A stretch of 64,000 nucleotides of DNA from a virus. Position numbers and translations under genes: made by a program. The stretch lies in IMG/VR virus record IMGVR_UViG_3300044797_000318, positions 1 to 64,000 of that record, one strand, 5' to 3'. Positions 44,245-53,195 of the stretch are shown one piece after another; the first letter of the stretch is position 1; every line of letters starts with the position of its first letter. Under the pieces are notes generated by a model. It had not been told where the DNA came from. It did no database searches and was given only the letters and a program-made list of their open reading frames with translations.

Positions 44245-45260
44245 TTATAAATCACAACAGTACCATCCACCACAATTCTTACATTCAGAAACAAAACAAT
44301 CTTCACAAACATCTTCTACGCATTTGTGTTTTGGACAAACTACATCAGGATTATTGCAACATTTACCAGAACATGGGCAGAATGTTGTTTCATTAACTAA
44401 ATTCTCATTTTCGCACGCATCCTTATCAAAATCTAATTTTTCTCTATTACTGTCTAATAAATTTTGCTTCGATGAATAAGGGCGCAAATTACTTAATTCC
44501 CAGCAATCTCGAAATGACCGATCTACCATTGAAGTGTAATTAAAACTACTGTGTGGAATGATATGGTCTATCTGCCATGTCCAAGTAGATGGAACATTGT
44601 CGTTCCAAGTTTTGATCTTATAAGAACCATAGTTATTCCAGTTCATCCATGGTTCGAATTGCTTTTCGAGATGATCTTTCAATTCTTGAATAGTGTATGG
44701 AAGGTATTGAGAAACTGATTTATTATTCTTACTTAAACCACTTTTAAATAGGAAATACCAAACTTGACTTGATACCCTTCTTCTAATTTTGAATAATAAA
44801 TCGCTTTGACTGCGATTTTTGTAATATTCCCTACGGTAATTATCTACTTTTCTTTGTTGTTTTTATAATACTCTTTTTGAACTGCGACTACTTTGTCTTT
44901 ATTGTTTTCGTAAAACTTTTTGTGCTGGATATTAATATCCGACTTGTTTTCTTTATAAAAAAGAGAATTTCGGGCAGCTATTTCATCTTTATTATTTTCT
45001 CTGTATTCTTTTTGAATACTAACAATACTTTCTCTATTTGTCTTGTAATATTCTTTTTGATACTCCAAAATATCATCTTTGTTATTTTCATAATAAATCT
45101 TCTTACCATTTGCAATGACAGATTTGTTATTCTCTCGGTAATCTTTGGCACAATCTTTACACATTGATTGTAGCCCGTCTTTAAATCTTTTGCCCTTTGA
45201 AAAGCAGCCTTTATCCTTCTCAACCCCGCATTTACTACATATTTTTGTATTATTATTCAT
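44245..45260 (-). pseudogene. HNH homing endonuclease broken by one frameshift
   Basis: The ATG at 45260 opens a zinc-finger start (ICSKCGVEKDKGCFS) followed by charged repeats of the YYxNNKD type. At about 44845 the frame hits TAG right after NNKEK. Skipping a single base in the A-rich AAAGAAAAG gives VDNYRREYYKN and then the family's LPYTIQELKDHLEKQFEPW, IDHIIPHSSFNYTSM core and a Cys-rich tail to 44245. Reading through the TAG in frame gives no family match, so this is a frameshift, not recoding. Confidence 0.8.
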
Positions 45261-45705
45261 GATACATATCCAAACGAATATTAATAGCTTTTTTGAGGAA
45301 CTATTAGCTGACATTGAGTGCCAACCCACTACTCGTATATATATCACCAGCATTTACGGAAAATACAAGACCGCCCAATTCGATCTATCCAAAGATAGTG
45401 TCACTTTGCTGTTTGCGCAAGCCCGCAATAAACAAGATTTTTTGACTTACCAAAATTTGGGGGACTGGATTTTTTTCGCCAATACGATCGCGCCCCAACA
45501 TCTTCGGTTTGCAAGTAAAGATTATTATGATACAATAGCTCGACTTTCTTATTACTCTTGCTATAAATTAATTAATTGTCAGTGGCAACTTTTTGAGGAA
45601 TTGGCGGACGACTTCATCATCCTAGAAGAAGAAGTTAAAAAGCGACTACCAGCTCTTAGTACTCAAATCGTTCAGGGTACTTATATCGACCCTTACGGTT
45701 CGTAA
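45259..45705 (+). CDS. isolated plus-strand gene of unknown function
   Basis: 148 residues from the ATG at 45259 (MIHIQTNINSFFEELLADIE). Helical and beta segments alternate (TRIYITSIYGKYKTAQFDLS; LARNKQ-type helix). Its start codon overlaps the start of the opposing HNH gene (CATG shared). Its end runs 50 bases into the converging gene at 45656. It has no clear ribosome binding site. Either the endonuclease insertion removed its leader, or the true start lies further in. No family recognised. Confidence 0.55.
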   Translation: MIHIQTNINSFFEELLADIECQPTTRIYITSIYGKYKTAQFDLSKDSVTLLFAQARNKQDFLTYQNLGDWIFFANTIAPQHLRFASKDYYDTIARLSYYSCYKLINCQWQLFEELADDFIILEEEVKKRLPALSTQIVQGTYIDPYGS

Positions 45706-46159
45706 TTTCAGGTCGTTTTTTAGTTGATTTTTGATTAAAACTCCACATAGTAGCTCCGCACGGACATCCCACCATTTCCGTTACATTTTTTTCTGTTTTG
45801 GGATCTAAATCACGAACTCTGTGTACTGTGGGACGATATTGTTTATCGCCTAAAATAAAAGAAAAGTCTTCAATAGTTTGGAAAAACTTAGGCTCACTAT
45901 CTAAATACCAATCATCCGTCAATCGTTGAACCCAGCCCCTCATCCATTTTGAGACAGTAAGTCGGGATCGCGGGTCTTTCCACAAATAGGGATTTCTAAT
46001 ATAGTAATAATAAATAGGTGGCTCTCCACACTGTATGCAGCGAGCACCTCGCGGCATAAAAGTAGAAGAAATGTTCACCTGTATCACTTCCGCTTTATAC
46101 ATGGGATTAAACCTTCTTAACAAAGCAGTTATCTCTTTGTCCTTAATTTGTATTTTCAT
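45656..46159 (-). CDS. hypothetical zinc-binding protein
   Basis: 167 residues with RCIQCGEPP and MVGCPCGATMW giving four Cys for one zinc. Many aromatic and basic residues between them suggest nucleic-acid contact. It overlaps the next upstream gene by four bases and converges with the plus-strand gene. Unknown family. Confidence 0.7.
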   Translation of the reverse strand: MKIQIKDKEITALLRRFNPMYKAEVIQVNISSTFMPRGARCIQCGEPPIYYYYIRNPYLWKDPRSRLTVSKWMRGWVQRLTDDWYLDSEPKFFQTIEDFSFILGDKQYRPTVHRVRDLDPKTEKNVTEMVGCPCGATMWSFNQKSTKKRPEITNRKGRYKYPERFEY

Positions 46160-47499
46160 TGCATTGCTATCTTAGCACGTTCCACTATTTTTTTACGAAT
46201 TCGATTGACGTAGGCCATACCCCCCATTTGGTAATGGGGCGGCACCCTCAAATGAGTAACAGTAACGGGTGTCCCCGGTTCTATATCTCGCATATGGATT
46301 TTACAAAAACTATAATTTATAACCGAAGACATTAATGATATTTTGGATTTACGATGAATGATATTCAATAGTTTACCAATGTAAAATGGTTTTGTGTAGG
46401 ACGCTTTTCTTCCACCAATATAAAATTCTTTGGTTTCATTTTTAATACTAAATCTATCGGTAATAACGCTATCATACTCAGATATACCATCAAACAAACA
46501 TAAAGTATCATCTAGTAAGTTATCTATTTTATAACGCTTCTTATTTTTGATAACAAAAAATGGGAGAGAGGCCTCTAACAACTTAATATATTCTTGAAAA
46601 ACTCTGTGTTGAAACCCCATATGGTTATCATTAGTGTTTAGCAAATAGGCAGTCATTTCCACCGGAGAAGATTTCAGAAGATTGGAAAACGCTTTGTAAA
46701 CATGTTGCTTGTGCTTGACCGTAGCATCTGAGCTACTATACGGTACATTATTGCTTTGCGTCTCAATAATCTCTTGAAGAAATTTCAGTTTGTCTTGCAA
46801 ATCTTTTGCCACTTCAAGTTGCGTGTAAATGTCAATTTCTTGGGATGGTATATTGTCCTTTAAGATAAATCCACCATCCTGAGGAACATCTAAAATTAAC
46901 TTTTCTGGATTAGATTTAGAAGTAGGATGATGCATTTTGCGTAAGCCATTAATATCACCTACGAAAAAACAATCAAAATAAGGACATGAAACTTTGGAAA
47001 AATTATCTAGTGGATGCGGAATAAATCTTTGACAATCTGCGCAGTGATACCCCTGCTTATTGTGAGTGGCAAAAGTATTAAAAAAGAAAATCTTCTTTGG
47101 GTCGATAGTTTGTTGCAACTCAAATTTACACTCATCGCACTTAAACACCTTATCAGAAACGAGGGCAGAATACTCTTTACCTAAAAAAAGACACCCAGGA
47201 CAAATGTATTCTATTTTTTGTTTAACTACAAATGGCTTAGATAGTTTTTTACAAAATGCATTGGCTATATAAAAAAGATAGCTATCCATCTCCTCCATAG
47301 AAGAATTTTTATTAATGAAAGAAACGCAACCAGTACGCAGCTCTTCAATCAACTCTTCTTTCAAGGCGCGCAAAGAGAGCTGACTATCATTCTTGAAAAA
47401 GATGCGATGTAAAGTAGTAATTCCTTGTTCGTGTTTTTTAATAAACTCTTCTACTAAAAAATCTACGTCTATTAAATTGAGTGGGCGGACAGATTGCAT
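46156..47499 (-). CDS. large zinc-ribbon protein of unknown function
   Basis: 447 residues from the ATG at 47499, which shares a base with the FtsK stop; an in-frame start 21 bases upstream is less likely. Residues 100-190 hold two zinc ribbons (YICPGCLFL...FKCDECKFE and YHCADCQRF...VSCPYFDC). Helical parts flank them, and the C-terminus is basic (VPPHYQMGGMAYVNRIRKKI). It may act with the FtsK-like translocase. I cannot name the family. Confidence 0.7.
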   Translation of the reverse strand: MQSVRPLNLIDVDFLVEEFIKKHEQGITTLHRIFFKNDSQLSLRALKEELIEELRTGCVSFINKNSSMEEMDSYLFYIANAFCKKLSKPFVVKQKIEYICPGCLFLGKEYSALVSDKVFKCDECKFELQQTIDPKKIFFFNTFATHNKQGYHCADCQRFIPHPLDNFSKVSCPYFDCFFVGDINGLRKMHHPTSKSNPEKLILDVPQDGGFILKDNIPSQEIDIYTQLEVAKDLQDKLKFLQEIIETQSNNVPYSSSDATVKHKQHVYKAFSNLLKSSPVEMTAYLLNTNDNHMGFQHRVFQEYIKLLEASLPFFVIKNKKRYKIDNLLDDTLCLFDGISEYDSVITDRFSIKNETKEFYIGGRKASYTKPFYIGKLLNIIHRKSKISLMSSVINYSFCKIHMRDIEPGTPVTVTHLRVPPHYQMGGMAYVNRIRKKIVERAKIAMQ

Positions 47500-48485
47500 T
47501 ATTCTCCAAAATAACTGCACACTTCTGTTGCGGTAGTATATGCCACTTGAAATCGTTCTAGGTGTCGAAAATTATCTCTCAACAAAGCATCTCCCTTGCC
47601 TAATAAATCTTCTGCCCCGGAGGCATCCAATATTACTTTGGAATCCACATGGCTAGCTACTTTACAAGCAATCCTGGCGGGAAAGTTGGCTTTGATAGCG
47701 CCATTAACAATATTAACAGAGGGTCTCTGAGTAGATAAAACAATGGACATTTGTGCGGCTCGGCATTTTTGTGCCAAACGACATAACTTATTAAAAAAGA
47801 TATTTTCTTTGTCTTGCATAATAAGATCGGCAAACTCATCGATAATAATAAGAATTGGTTTGAGATCTTGGGTTTGCCAACCAACTCTAAGTTTATTATA
47901 CCTATCTTCCATAATTTCAATCATATTAGATAGAAGTTCTAACGTATCATCATATGTGAAATACACCTGAGTATTTTTCAGCTTGTCATATGGGGCAAAT
48001 TCGATCCGCTTTGGATCAATAAGAAATAGTTCAGCGTCATCGTAATTAAGCACATTAGCAACAATGTTGTGCAGTAAAACACTTTTACCAGAACCAGTAG
48101 TACCAGCAATAAGCATATGTGGATTTTGCAGTAAATCTATCCACACTTTTTTACCATCCACACTTTGTCCCAATAAAGCTATCAGCCCGCCATTTGGTAT
48201 ATCATCATTATTAAAATAATCAAATAGTTTAAGTGTCTTACCAGTAGGGGTAATAAACTCTAATCTGACCAAACCCAATTCGCGCATGATTTTAATACTA
48301 GGTTTGCATGGCTTTCTAAGGGCTAACGAGATTTCATCACTATATCTTTGGATATCTTTCACCTTAGTATTAGGGTGAAGTTTAAGATCGTAGTAAGTAT
48401 AGTTATCGATCTGATTAGCTGCCGAACAAGTAGCTTGAATATGAAATGAGTTTAATATTTGATTGAACTGACTTATAGTTTCCAT
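47499..48485 (-). CDS. soluble FtsK/SpoIIIE-type DNA translocase
   Basis: 328 residues. A short N-terminal alpha-like part is followed by the RecA-like motor: LIAGTTGSGKSVLLHNI (Walker A), FLIDPKRIEFAPY, LIIIDEFADLIMQ (Walker B), STQRPSVNIVNGAIKANFPA and GKGDALLRD. There are no membrane helices and no gamma domain, unlike cellular FtsK (over 700 residues). It would pump double-stranded DNA, for example in genome segregation, packaging support or plasmid-like maintenance. Confidence 0.9.
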   Translation of the reverse strand: METISQFNQILNSFHIQATCSAANQIDNYTYYDLKLHPNTKVKDIQRYSDEISLALRKPCKPSIKIMRELGLVRLEFITPTGKTLKLFDYFNNDDIPNGGLIALLGQSVDGKKVWIDLLQNPHMLIAGTTGSGKSVLLHNIVANVLNYDDAELFLIDPKRIEFAPYDKLKNTQVYFTYDDTLELLSNMIEIMEDRYNKLRVGWQTQDLKPILIIIDEFADLIMQDKENIFFNKLCRLAQKCRAAQMSIVLSTQRPSVNIVNGAIKANFPARIACKVASHVDSKVILDASGAEDLLGKGDALLRDNFRHLERFQVAYTTATEVCSYFGE

Positions 48486-48532
48486 TTTATACCCTACAAC
48501 ATAACCATATAAATTAGAAGGGCAAGGGGATC

Positions 48533-48937
48533 TTATTTTACAAAAACGTAGTATTTTTCCGCAATTATTTTATATAATTCTTCGGAAGTTGGTTTTATCA
48601 AACCAGCGGAATGACCAATTTTAATATCATTGGCACGAACCATACCATGTGGCAATTCAATAACTAAATCACTAAATAAATTATCACCAATCATACGAGT
48701 GGAGTGAGGTTCCCCGTAGCAAATCTCTGAAACTTTACCAGCATGACAAAAAACAATATCTAGTGGGCTGGGAGTATTGTGCATCCAAAATTTGTTAATA
48801 CGAGGAGAGCTATAGATAAAAGACATAACTGGTGGCGGCCAAGCTTGATGCATGAGCCCTCGGCCTTGCTCTTCGGCAGAAATAGCTAGCAAACTTGGAA
48901 AGATATTATTATGAATAAAGATATACCCGTTTTCCAT
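48533..48937 (-). CDS. DUF192-family protein
   Basis: 134 residues. The family pattern is complete: EEQGRGLMHQ, SPRINKFWMHNTPSPLDIVF, then VIELPHGMVRANDIKIGHSA. Family members are small extracytoplasmic or cytosolic beta proteins of unknown function. Here there is no signal peptide. It lies between FtsK-like and a putative structural gene. Confidence 0.75.
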   Translation of the reverse strand: MENGYIFIHNNIFPSLLAISAEEQGRGLMHQAWPPPVMSFIYSSPRINKFWMHNTPSPLDIVFCHAGKVSEICYGEPHSTRMIGDNLFSDLVIELPHGMVRANDIKIGHSAGLIKPTSEELYKIIAEKYYVFVK

Positions 48938-48944
48938 AATAACC

Positions 48945-50345
48945 TTAAAACAAGAAAGTGGAGGCTTCTTCCGGCTTTTCGGAATGATAGAGTGATCTTA
49001 GCATAATACGAAGTGAAGACATCTCGCGATTGACCTGGCCAAGGGCCGCTACAAGTTTTTCTTGATCGAACCCACTTTCTAATAGGTTCATTACTTCATT
49101 TAAGTCTTTCCTGATTTGAGTAATAAATTGATAGATTTCCAGTCTTTGACCGGAGGTGGCGCCAGGGAGGACTTGATGTCTAAACTTACCTAATTGTCTC
49201 TGGGCTTCCTTAGCTGGCAACTTAGCCTTTAACTGCGCTACCACTTGCACAAAATTATTTCCGTTGGTGCCTAATTGAGTATTGGTTTCTTGTAGGGCTT
49301 TATCATAAACAGCATCTATATTAGATTTTTGGAAGACATCAAACATCTTATCTTTGGGGGCGGCCAAGATACCGTCAATAACGGAACCCAACTCACGAAA
49401 AGCTGGATTGCTAGCTACCACTCCTAAACTGGCAGAGGCAGCTCTATAATCTGTAATTTTAGCAAGAGAGGGGCTGCTGGGCGTAGCAGTAGGTTTTATT
49501 TCCTGATTTTCATCTGCCTCTCGTCCCTCCTCGATAGCTTTCTCTTTCTTTAATTCTGGATCGGTTTCTATTTGACCACCTTGATCTTTAATTAGATCGC
49601 TCGGTCTAATAGCTTTGTAAGTAGAGAAAAGACGATTAACGGCATTCCAATAATTCCAAATTTGCGTCATCATCTTGTGAGAGACAACAATACTATTCTT
49701 AGAAGACTTAACAATTTCTTTATGGAGTTTCTTTAATTCCTTATAAGATTTGACACAGTTGTCCAACATAGCCATTCGCAAACGACGAATGCGAGCCCCT
49801 TCACCAAACCCAAACTTAGGATTGAATAGTCTAGTGATAAAACGAGAAAATGGGTTGGAAGCCAAAGTTTCCAGCTCGTATTTACTTTCCAGACGAAAAG
49901 CTACCTTAATTAATTCCGAGTCGTTTAAGGAAGCGGCTAACTGCTTTCCCATTTGTTGGGATAAGTCTGAATTACCAGGAGCTGCGGGAGCGGCAGTATC
50001 ATTAGCTGGTGGCGGAGTTTGCCCTGGTGCTACCACTGGCTTCTGTGGCTTTTGACGACGGTTCTTAGCATAATCCAATTGTTCTTGAATAATACCATTG
50101 CCTCGATTAACAATTTCTTGAAAATCACCAGCCAAAGCCCCAATGACAGTCCCAGGATCGGCCGGAATAGGCTGCGTAATACGGGAGCGTTCCTTGAAAA
50201 ATTTGGAAGGCCAACCATTTATTGTTTTTTTAATATGAATAAGATCGTTGATAAATGTAGACACGTCTTTGTTCCAAGTAGCTTTATTGGCTCTTAGTCT
50301 CTCTTGGACGGGGTCGGCGGATGGTTTTCGGGCAATCTTTTCCAT
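48945..50345 (-). CDS. long helical protein of unknown function
   Basis: 466 residues, mainly helical, with Pro/Gln/Ala-rich breaks near residues 100-130 and 280-300. SNPFSRFITRLFNPKFGFGE in the middle is the most aromatic section. The layout resembles the 656-residue protein at 751-2721, so the two may share a role, perhaps virion-associated. No family recognised. Confidence 0.7.
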   Translation of the reverse strand: MEKIARKPSADPVQERLRANKATWNKDVSTFINDLIHIKKTINGWPSKFFKERSRITQPIPADPGTVIGALAGDFQEIVNRGNGIIQEQLDYAKNRRQKPQKPVVAPGQTPPPANDTAAPAAPGNSDLSQQMGKQLAASLNDSELIKVAFRLESKYELETLASNPFSRFITRLFNPKFGFGEGARIRRLRMAMLDNCVKSYKELKKLHKEIVKSSKNSIVVSHKMMTQIWNYWNAVNRLFSTYKAIRPSDLIKDQGGQIETDPELKKEKAIEEGREADENQEIKPTATPSSPSLAKITDYRAASASLGVVASNPAFRELGSVIDGILAAPKDKMFDVFQKSNIDAVYDKALQETNTQLGTNGNNFVQVVAQLKAKLPAKEAQRQLGKFRHQVLPGATSGQRLEIYQFITQIRKDLNEVMNLLESGFDQEKLVAALGQVNREMSSLRIMLRSLYHSEKPEEASTFLF

Positions 50346-50371
50346 TAGTAAAGATATGGAATTATTGCCAC

Positions 50372-50415
50372 TTATAATAAAAACGCTGGTATCCTACTTC
50401 GATAAGATACCAGCG
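50372..50415 (-). terminator. rho-independent terminator after the ClpP gene
   Basis: On the minus strand a perfect ten-base stem (CGCTGGTATC / GATACCAGCG, 12-base loop) is followed by TTTTTATTATAA. It lies 18 bases after the stop of the active ClpP gene and closes the DksA-ClpP-ClpP run. Confidence 0.9.
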
Positions 50416-50432
50416 ATCCCACAACAGGACAT

Positions 50433-51071
50433 TTAGATAATATGGTCAATAATACCATAAGCTTGGGCTGCCTTGGCATCCATCCAATGCTCGGTTTGAC
50501 AATCGGCTTTTACCTTTTCGAAAGTTTGTCCAGTATGTTTAGCCATTACTTTCAACATGGTATCATTTTCCTCATCAACAAATTCTAGATAGTTTTTACT
50601 ATTAGTAAAATCAAACCCAGGTATTGGAAAAACAAACTGGGTGCCATGGATCATTACCTTAGAACTACGAAGGGCATAACGTTTTCCCTTCGAGCCAGCC
50701 GCCAAAATCCAGGCGCCCGCAGAATAAGCTTTACCGAGGAGAATGGTTTTGATGGGGGCGCGAACCATTTGCATAACATCATAGATATTAGCCATACCGG
50801 TAGCAGCCCCGCCATTAGTATGAATGTAAATATCGATCTCAGCTTCGTGATCTTGGTTATCATAATACAATAACATAGAAGATAATTCAGCCCCTAACCT
50901 ATCAGAAACATTCTCGTAAATGAAAATGGCACGACTTTTAGTTAGTTTGACATAACTTTCTGCATAGCCCATCGGCATTTGCATACGAAAATGATCTTTA
51001 TGATCGTGTTGGTCTTTGGTATTCTCTCGCTCTTTATGGTGTCGAGCAACCTTTACTACTTGATCATTCAT
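50433..51071 (-). CDS. clpP: ClpP-family serine protease (active form)
   Basis: 212 residues. The nucleophile is S117 in GKAYSAGAW and the His is H142 in VMIHG. The position of the catalytic Asp appears to be Glu (E194 in TEHWMD). The N-terminal 35 residues are His/Lys/Glu-rich and lack a recognisable propeptide. The paralogue directly upstream has lost all three residues, so the two may form a mixed barrel. It would need a host ClpX/ClpA or phage AAA+ partner. Confidence 0.9.
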   Translation of the reverse strand: MNDQVVKVARHHKERENTKDQHDHKDHFRMQMPMGYAESYVKLTKSRAIFIYENVSDRLGAELSSMLLYYDNQDHEAEIDIYIHTNGGAATGMANIYDVMQMVRAPIKTILLGKAYSAGAWILAAGSKGKRYALRSSKVMIHGTQFVFPIPGFDFTNSKNYLEFVDEENDTMLKVMAKHTGQTFEKVKADCQTEHWMDAKAAQAYGIIDHII

Positions 51072-51079
51072 GGCTTGCC

Positions 51080-51664
51080 TTACTTATTGAAAGTGACGAT
51101 CTGATCGATAAACCCATACTTCATCGCATTTTTAGCATTAAAGAAAACTCGACGATCAAAATCTTTTTTGACCTGACCCACAGTTTTCTTAGTGGTCTTA
51201 GCCAAAATTTCCATTAGGCGTTGATTGTCCAATTTTTCTTGTTCGAACAGGGCATGAGCACCCGGCAAATCAGTATGCATATGAAAATTATGCACTAGCT
51301 GTGTTGCCGCAATGATAGCATGAGGAGTAGCTAATCTCATTTTAGGTTTGCCGCCTGCTAATATTATTAGTGCCTCATCGAAGGCCGCACCAATACATAC
51401 AGTTTCAATAGGGGCTCGAACCATCGACATAACATCATAAATCATAAAAGCGTTTCTAATATCTCCGCCAGAACAATTAATGAATAAGGTAATCTTTTTT
51501 TCTGGATCCTCATGATCTTTTAGTAGTAATGTCGCCACAATATCTGATGCTAAATCATCATCTAGATGATTAGCAAGAAACAAAATGCGGTCGCTAGATA
51601 ATTTTTGATAGACATCAACGGGAACTTCACCGTGTTCAGTTTGCTCTAAAACTAATGTATTCAT
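51080..51664 (-). CDS. catalytically dead ClpP paralogue (ClpR-like)
   Basis: 194 residues with the full ClpP fold pattern (RILFLANHLDDDLASDIVAT; LFINCSGGDIRNAFMIYDVM). The Ser position is Asp (D96 in IGAAFDEAL), the His position Ala (A119 in HAIIAATQ), and the Asp position Arg. It therefore cannot hydrolyse peptides. Inactive partners such as cyanobacterial or plastid ClpR join active ClpP in one complex. It starts two bases after the DksA-like gene and is followed nine bases later by the active copy. Confidence 0.9.
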   Translation of the reverse strand: MNTLVLEQTEHGEVPVDVYQKLSSDRILFLANHLDDDLASDIVATLLLKDHEDPEKKITLFINCSGGDIRNAFMIYDVMSMVRAPIETVCIGAAFDEALIILAGGKPKMRLATPHAIIAATQLVHNFHMHTDLPGAHALFEQEKLDNQRLMEILAKTTKKTVGQVKKDFDRRVFFNAKNAMKYGFIDQIVTFNK

Positions 51665-51666
51665 AA

Positions 51667-52014
51667 TTATTTCTTTCGTTGTTTAGCTTCGGCTTCACGT
51701 TCTTCTGCACAGGCCACACACGTTTGGAAATGCGGATTATGCAAAAGTCTTTTTTCAGGGATAGGTTCCTCACAATCTTGGCATAAGCCATATGTTTTGT
51801 CATCAATACGTTTCAGGGCCGCCTCTATTTGCGCTAACTTGGCGGAATTTCGAGTATTAAGTTGATTGGTTAATTCAATCAATATATTGGCCTGAATAAT
51901 ATCTGTCTCATCTCCTTCTGTATCCACGTCAATATCTTGATTTACTTGCCTCAATATTTCTTGTTTTTCAGCAAGCAATAGCTCTTTTACCTTAAATAAA
52001 AACGTTTTATTCAT
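51667..52014 (-). CDS. DksA/TraR-family zinc-finger protein
   Basis: 115 residues from the ATG at 52014. A coiled coil is followed by YGLCQDCEEPIPEKRLLHNP then CVACAEE, the C4 finger of DksA/TraR. DksA acts in the RNA polymerase secondary channel and shifts promoter choice. The coiled-coil tip lacks a clear acidic DxxDxA, so the effect may differ. It is transcribed ahead of the ClpP pair. Confidence 0.88.
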   Translation of the reverse strand: MNKTFLFKVKELLLAEKQEILRQVNQDIDVDTEGDETDIIQANILIELTNQLNTRNSAKLAQIEAALKRIDDKTYGLCQDCEEPIPEKRLLHNPHFQTCVACAEEREAEAKQRKK

Positions 52015-52016
52015 AA

Positions 52017-52400
52017 TCAAAACCTCAAATCAGAAATTGGCACAACGATGGTACCCAAAGGGGCTTGTTGCTTTTTACCATCTACTCTTTTTATAAAAAC
52101 TATAAATGCGTGATTTTCCGGCTCTTTAAGAAAAAATGCATTAACTTCCCAGCCATTATACAGGGCCGACCTTTGTTCATTGGCAAATTTTAGAGTGCGT
52201 GTGTTTTCCATCACCTGCGCTCTTTTGAGACGAAACGGACCGTGAATTATTTTAGCCTTAACACCAGCTTGCTCGAAAAAAAGAGAAGCTGCCTCATCTT
52301 GTGAAACGGCTTGTATTACCTCGGAGACAATTTCATTAGTTTGATTGGGCTTAATCGCTACACAGACAAACACAACGGGGCGGGGGCCTCTTTTATTCAT
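52017..52400 (-). CDS. hypothetical protein
   Basis: 127 residues, beta-alpha pattern (RPVVFVCVAIKPNQTNEIVS; NGWEVNAFFLKEPENHAFIV). It overlaps the HU-like gene by eight bases. No family recognised. Confidence 0.65.
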   Translation of the reverse strand: MNKRGPRPVVFVCVAIKPNQTNEIVSEVIQAVSQDEAASLFFEQAGVKAKIIHGPFRLKRAQVMENTRTLKFANEQRSALYNGWEVNAFFLKEPENHAFIVFIKRVDGKKQQAPLGTIVVPISDLRF

Positions 52401-52731
52401 GGTAATTATCTTTCAACGTACTGTCAAGATCTAAAGATGCCACTAATTTTTTATGAATTGGCTTGGCTAAAAAAATTCTCATAATTCGATACCCAGGTGA
52501 TTCCATCATTTGCTGAAATCTAACATCGTGATATCTACGAGGTGGAGTATCTTTTAGAATTATGGTTCCAAGATTAGTAATTTTTATTTCTTTGCCATCT
52601 CGTAAGTCTTTGAGCATTTCCTCAAACAAAATACTGATGACGCTAAAAACATGATAATGATGTATTAATCTTTTAATTTTGCGATTAACATAGTGCCACA
52701 AATCTCTTTTACTAATATTGAGTGGGATCAT
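52393..52731 (-). CDS. HU/IHF-like DNA-binding protein
   Basis: 112 residues. After a helical start, LRDGKEIKITNLGTIILKDT gives the HU signature, and the positively charged arm is PRRYHDVR. IMRIFLAKPIHKKL closes the fold. It is longer than the 90-residue HU of bacteria because of N- and C-terminal extensions. It could shape the phage nucleoid or assist origin function. Confidence 0.75.
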   Translation of the reverse strand: MIPLNISKRDLWHYVNRKIKRLIHHYHVFSVISILFEEMLKDLRDGKEIKITNLGTIILKDTPPRRYHDVRFQQMMESPGYRIMRIFLAKPIHKKLVASLDLDSTLKDNYHE

Positions 52732-53195
52732 TTATCCTCGTGCAAAACAAACTTCATATACTCATCAAATCGAGGACCTTGGAAAATACAATCTGCCGAA
52801 CGTTCTATTTTACGAGATAAAACTTGACACTCTAATAGCTGTTTGATTATAAAATTAGTATTGTTATCAAAAGTTTCTTGATCGCGATCTATTTCCGTCA
52901 TAGTTTTAACCCTCTCACAAATGCTCTTACAAAGATCAGGATATTTCAGATCAAAAAATGGAAGCAATTTGGCTTCTTCCGTCTTATCTTTTACTGGTTT
53001 CTGAAAAGAAGAAATAACATCCAACAATTTAGAACGTGTTTTCTTTGCTACTTCAACTGCTTTGATTTCCTCATCAATCTCTGCGATTTTCTTTTTAGCC
53101 CTAGCAACGATTTCGTCAGGCGTTTCTAAACCAGCTTGCACACACTCGCTAATAAAAAATGAGATAAAACTAGGATCACTCTTCTTGCCCTTCAT
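52728..53195 (-). CDS. helical hypothetical protein
   Basis: 155 residues from the ATG at 53195, behind GAGGTCAATA. A coiled-coil segment (KKKIAEIDEEIKAVEVAKKT) makes up the first half. The rest is helical with no motif. It overlaps the upstream gene by 20 bases and the HU-like gene by four. Confidence 0.65.
   Translation of the reverse strand: MKGKKSDPSFISFFISECVQAGLETPDEIVARAKKKIAEIDEEIKAVEVAKKTRSKLLDVISSFQKPVKDKTEEAKLLPFFDLKYPDLCKSICERVKTMTEIDRDQETFDNNTNFIIKQLLECQVLSRKIERSADCIFQGPRFDEYMKFVLHEDK

Noticed and set aside
44840-44850. TAG ending the first part of the HNH gene as a recoded codon
   Set aside because: Reading through in frame gives no family sequence; a one-base shift gives the expected HNH continuation, so it is a frameshift.
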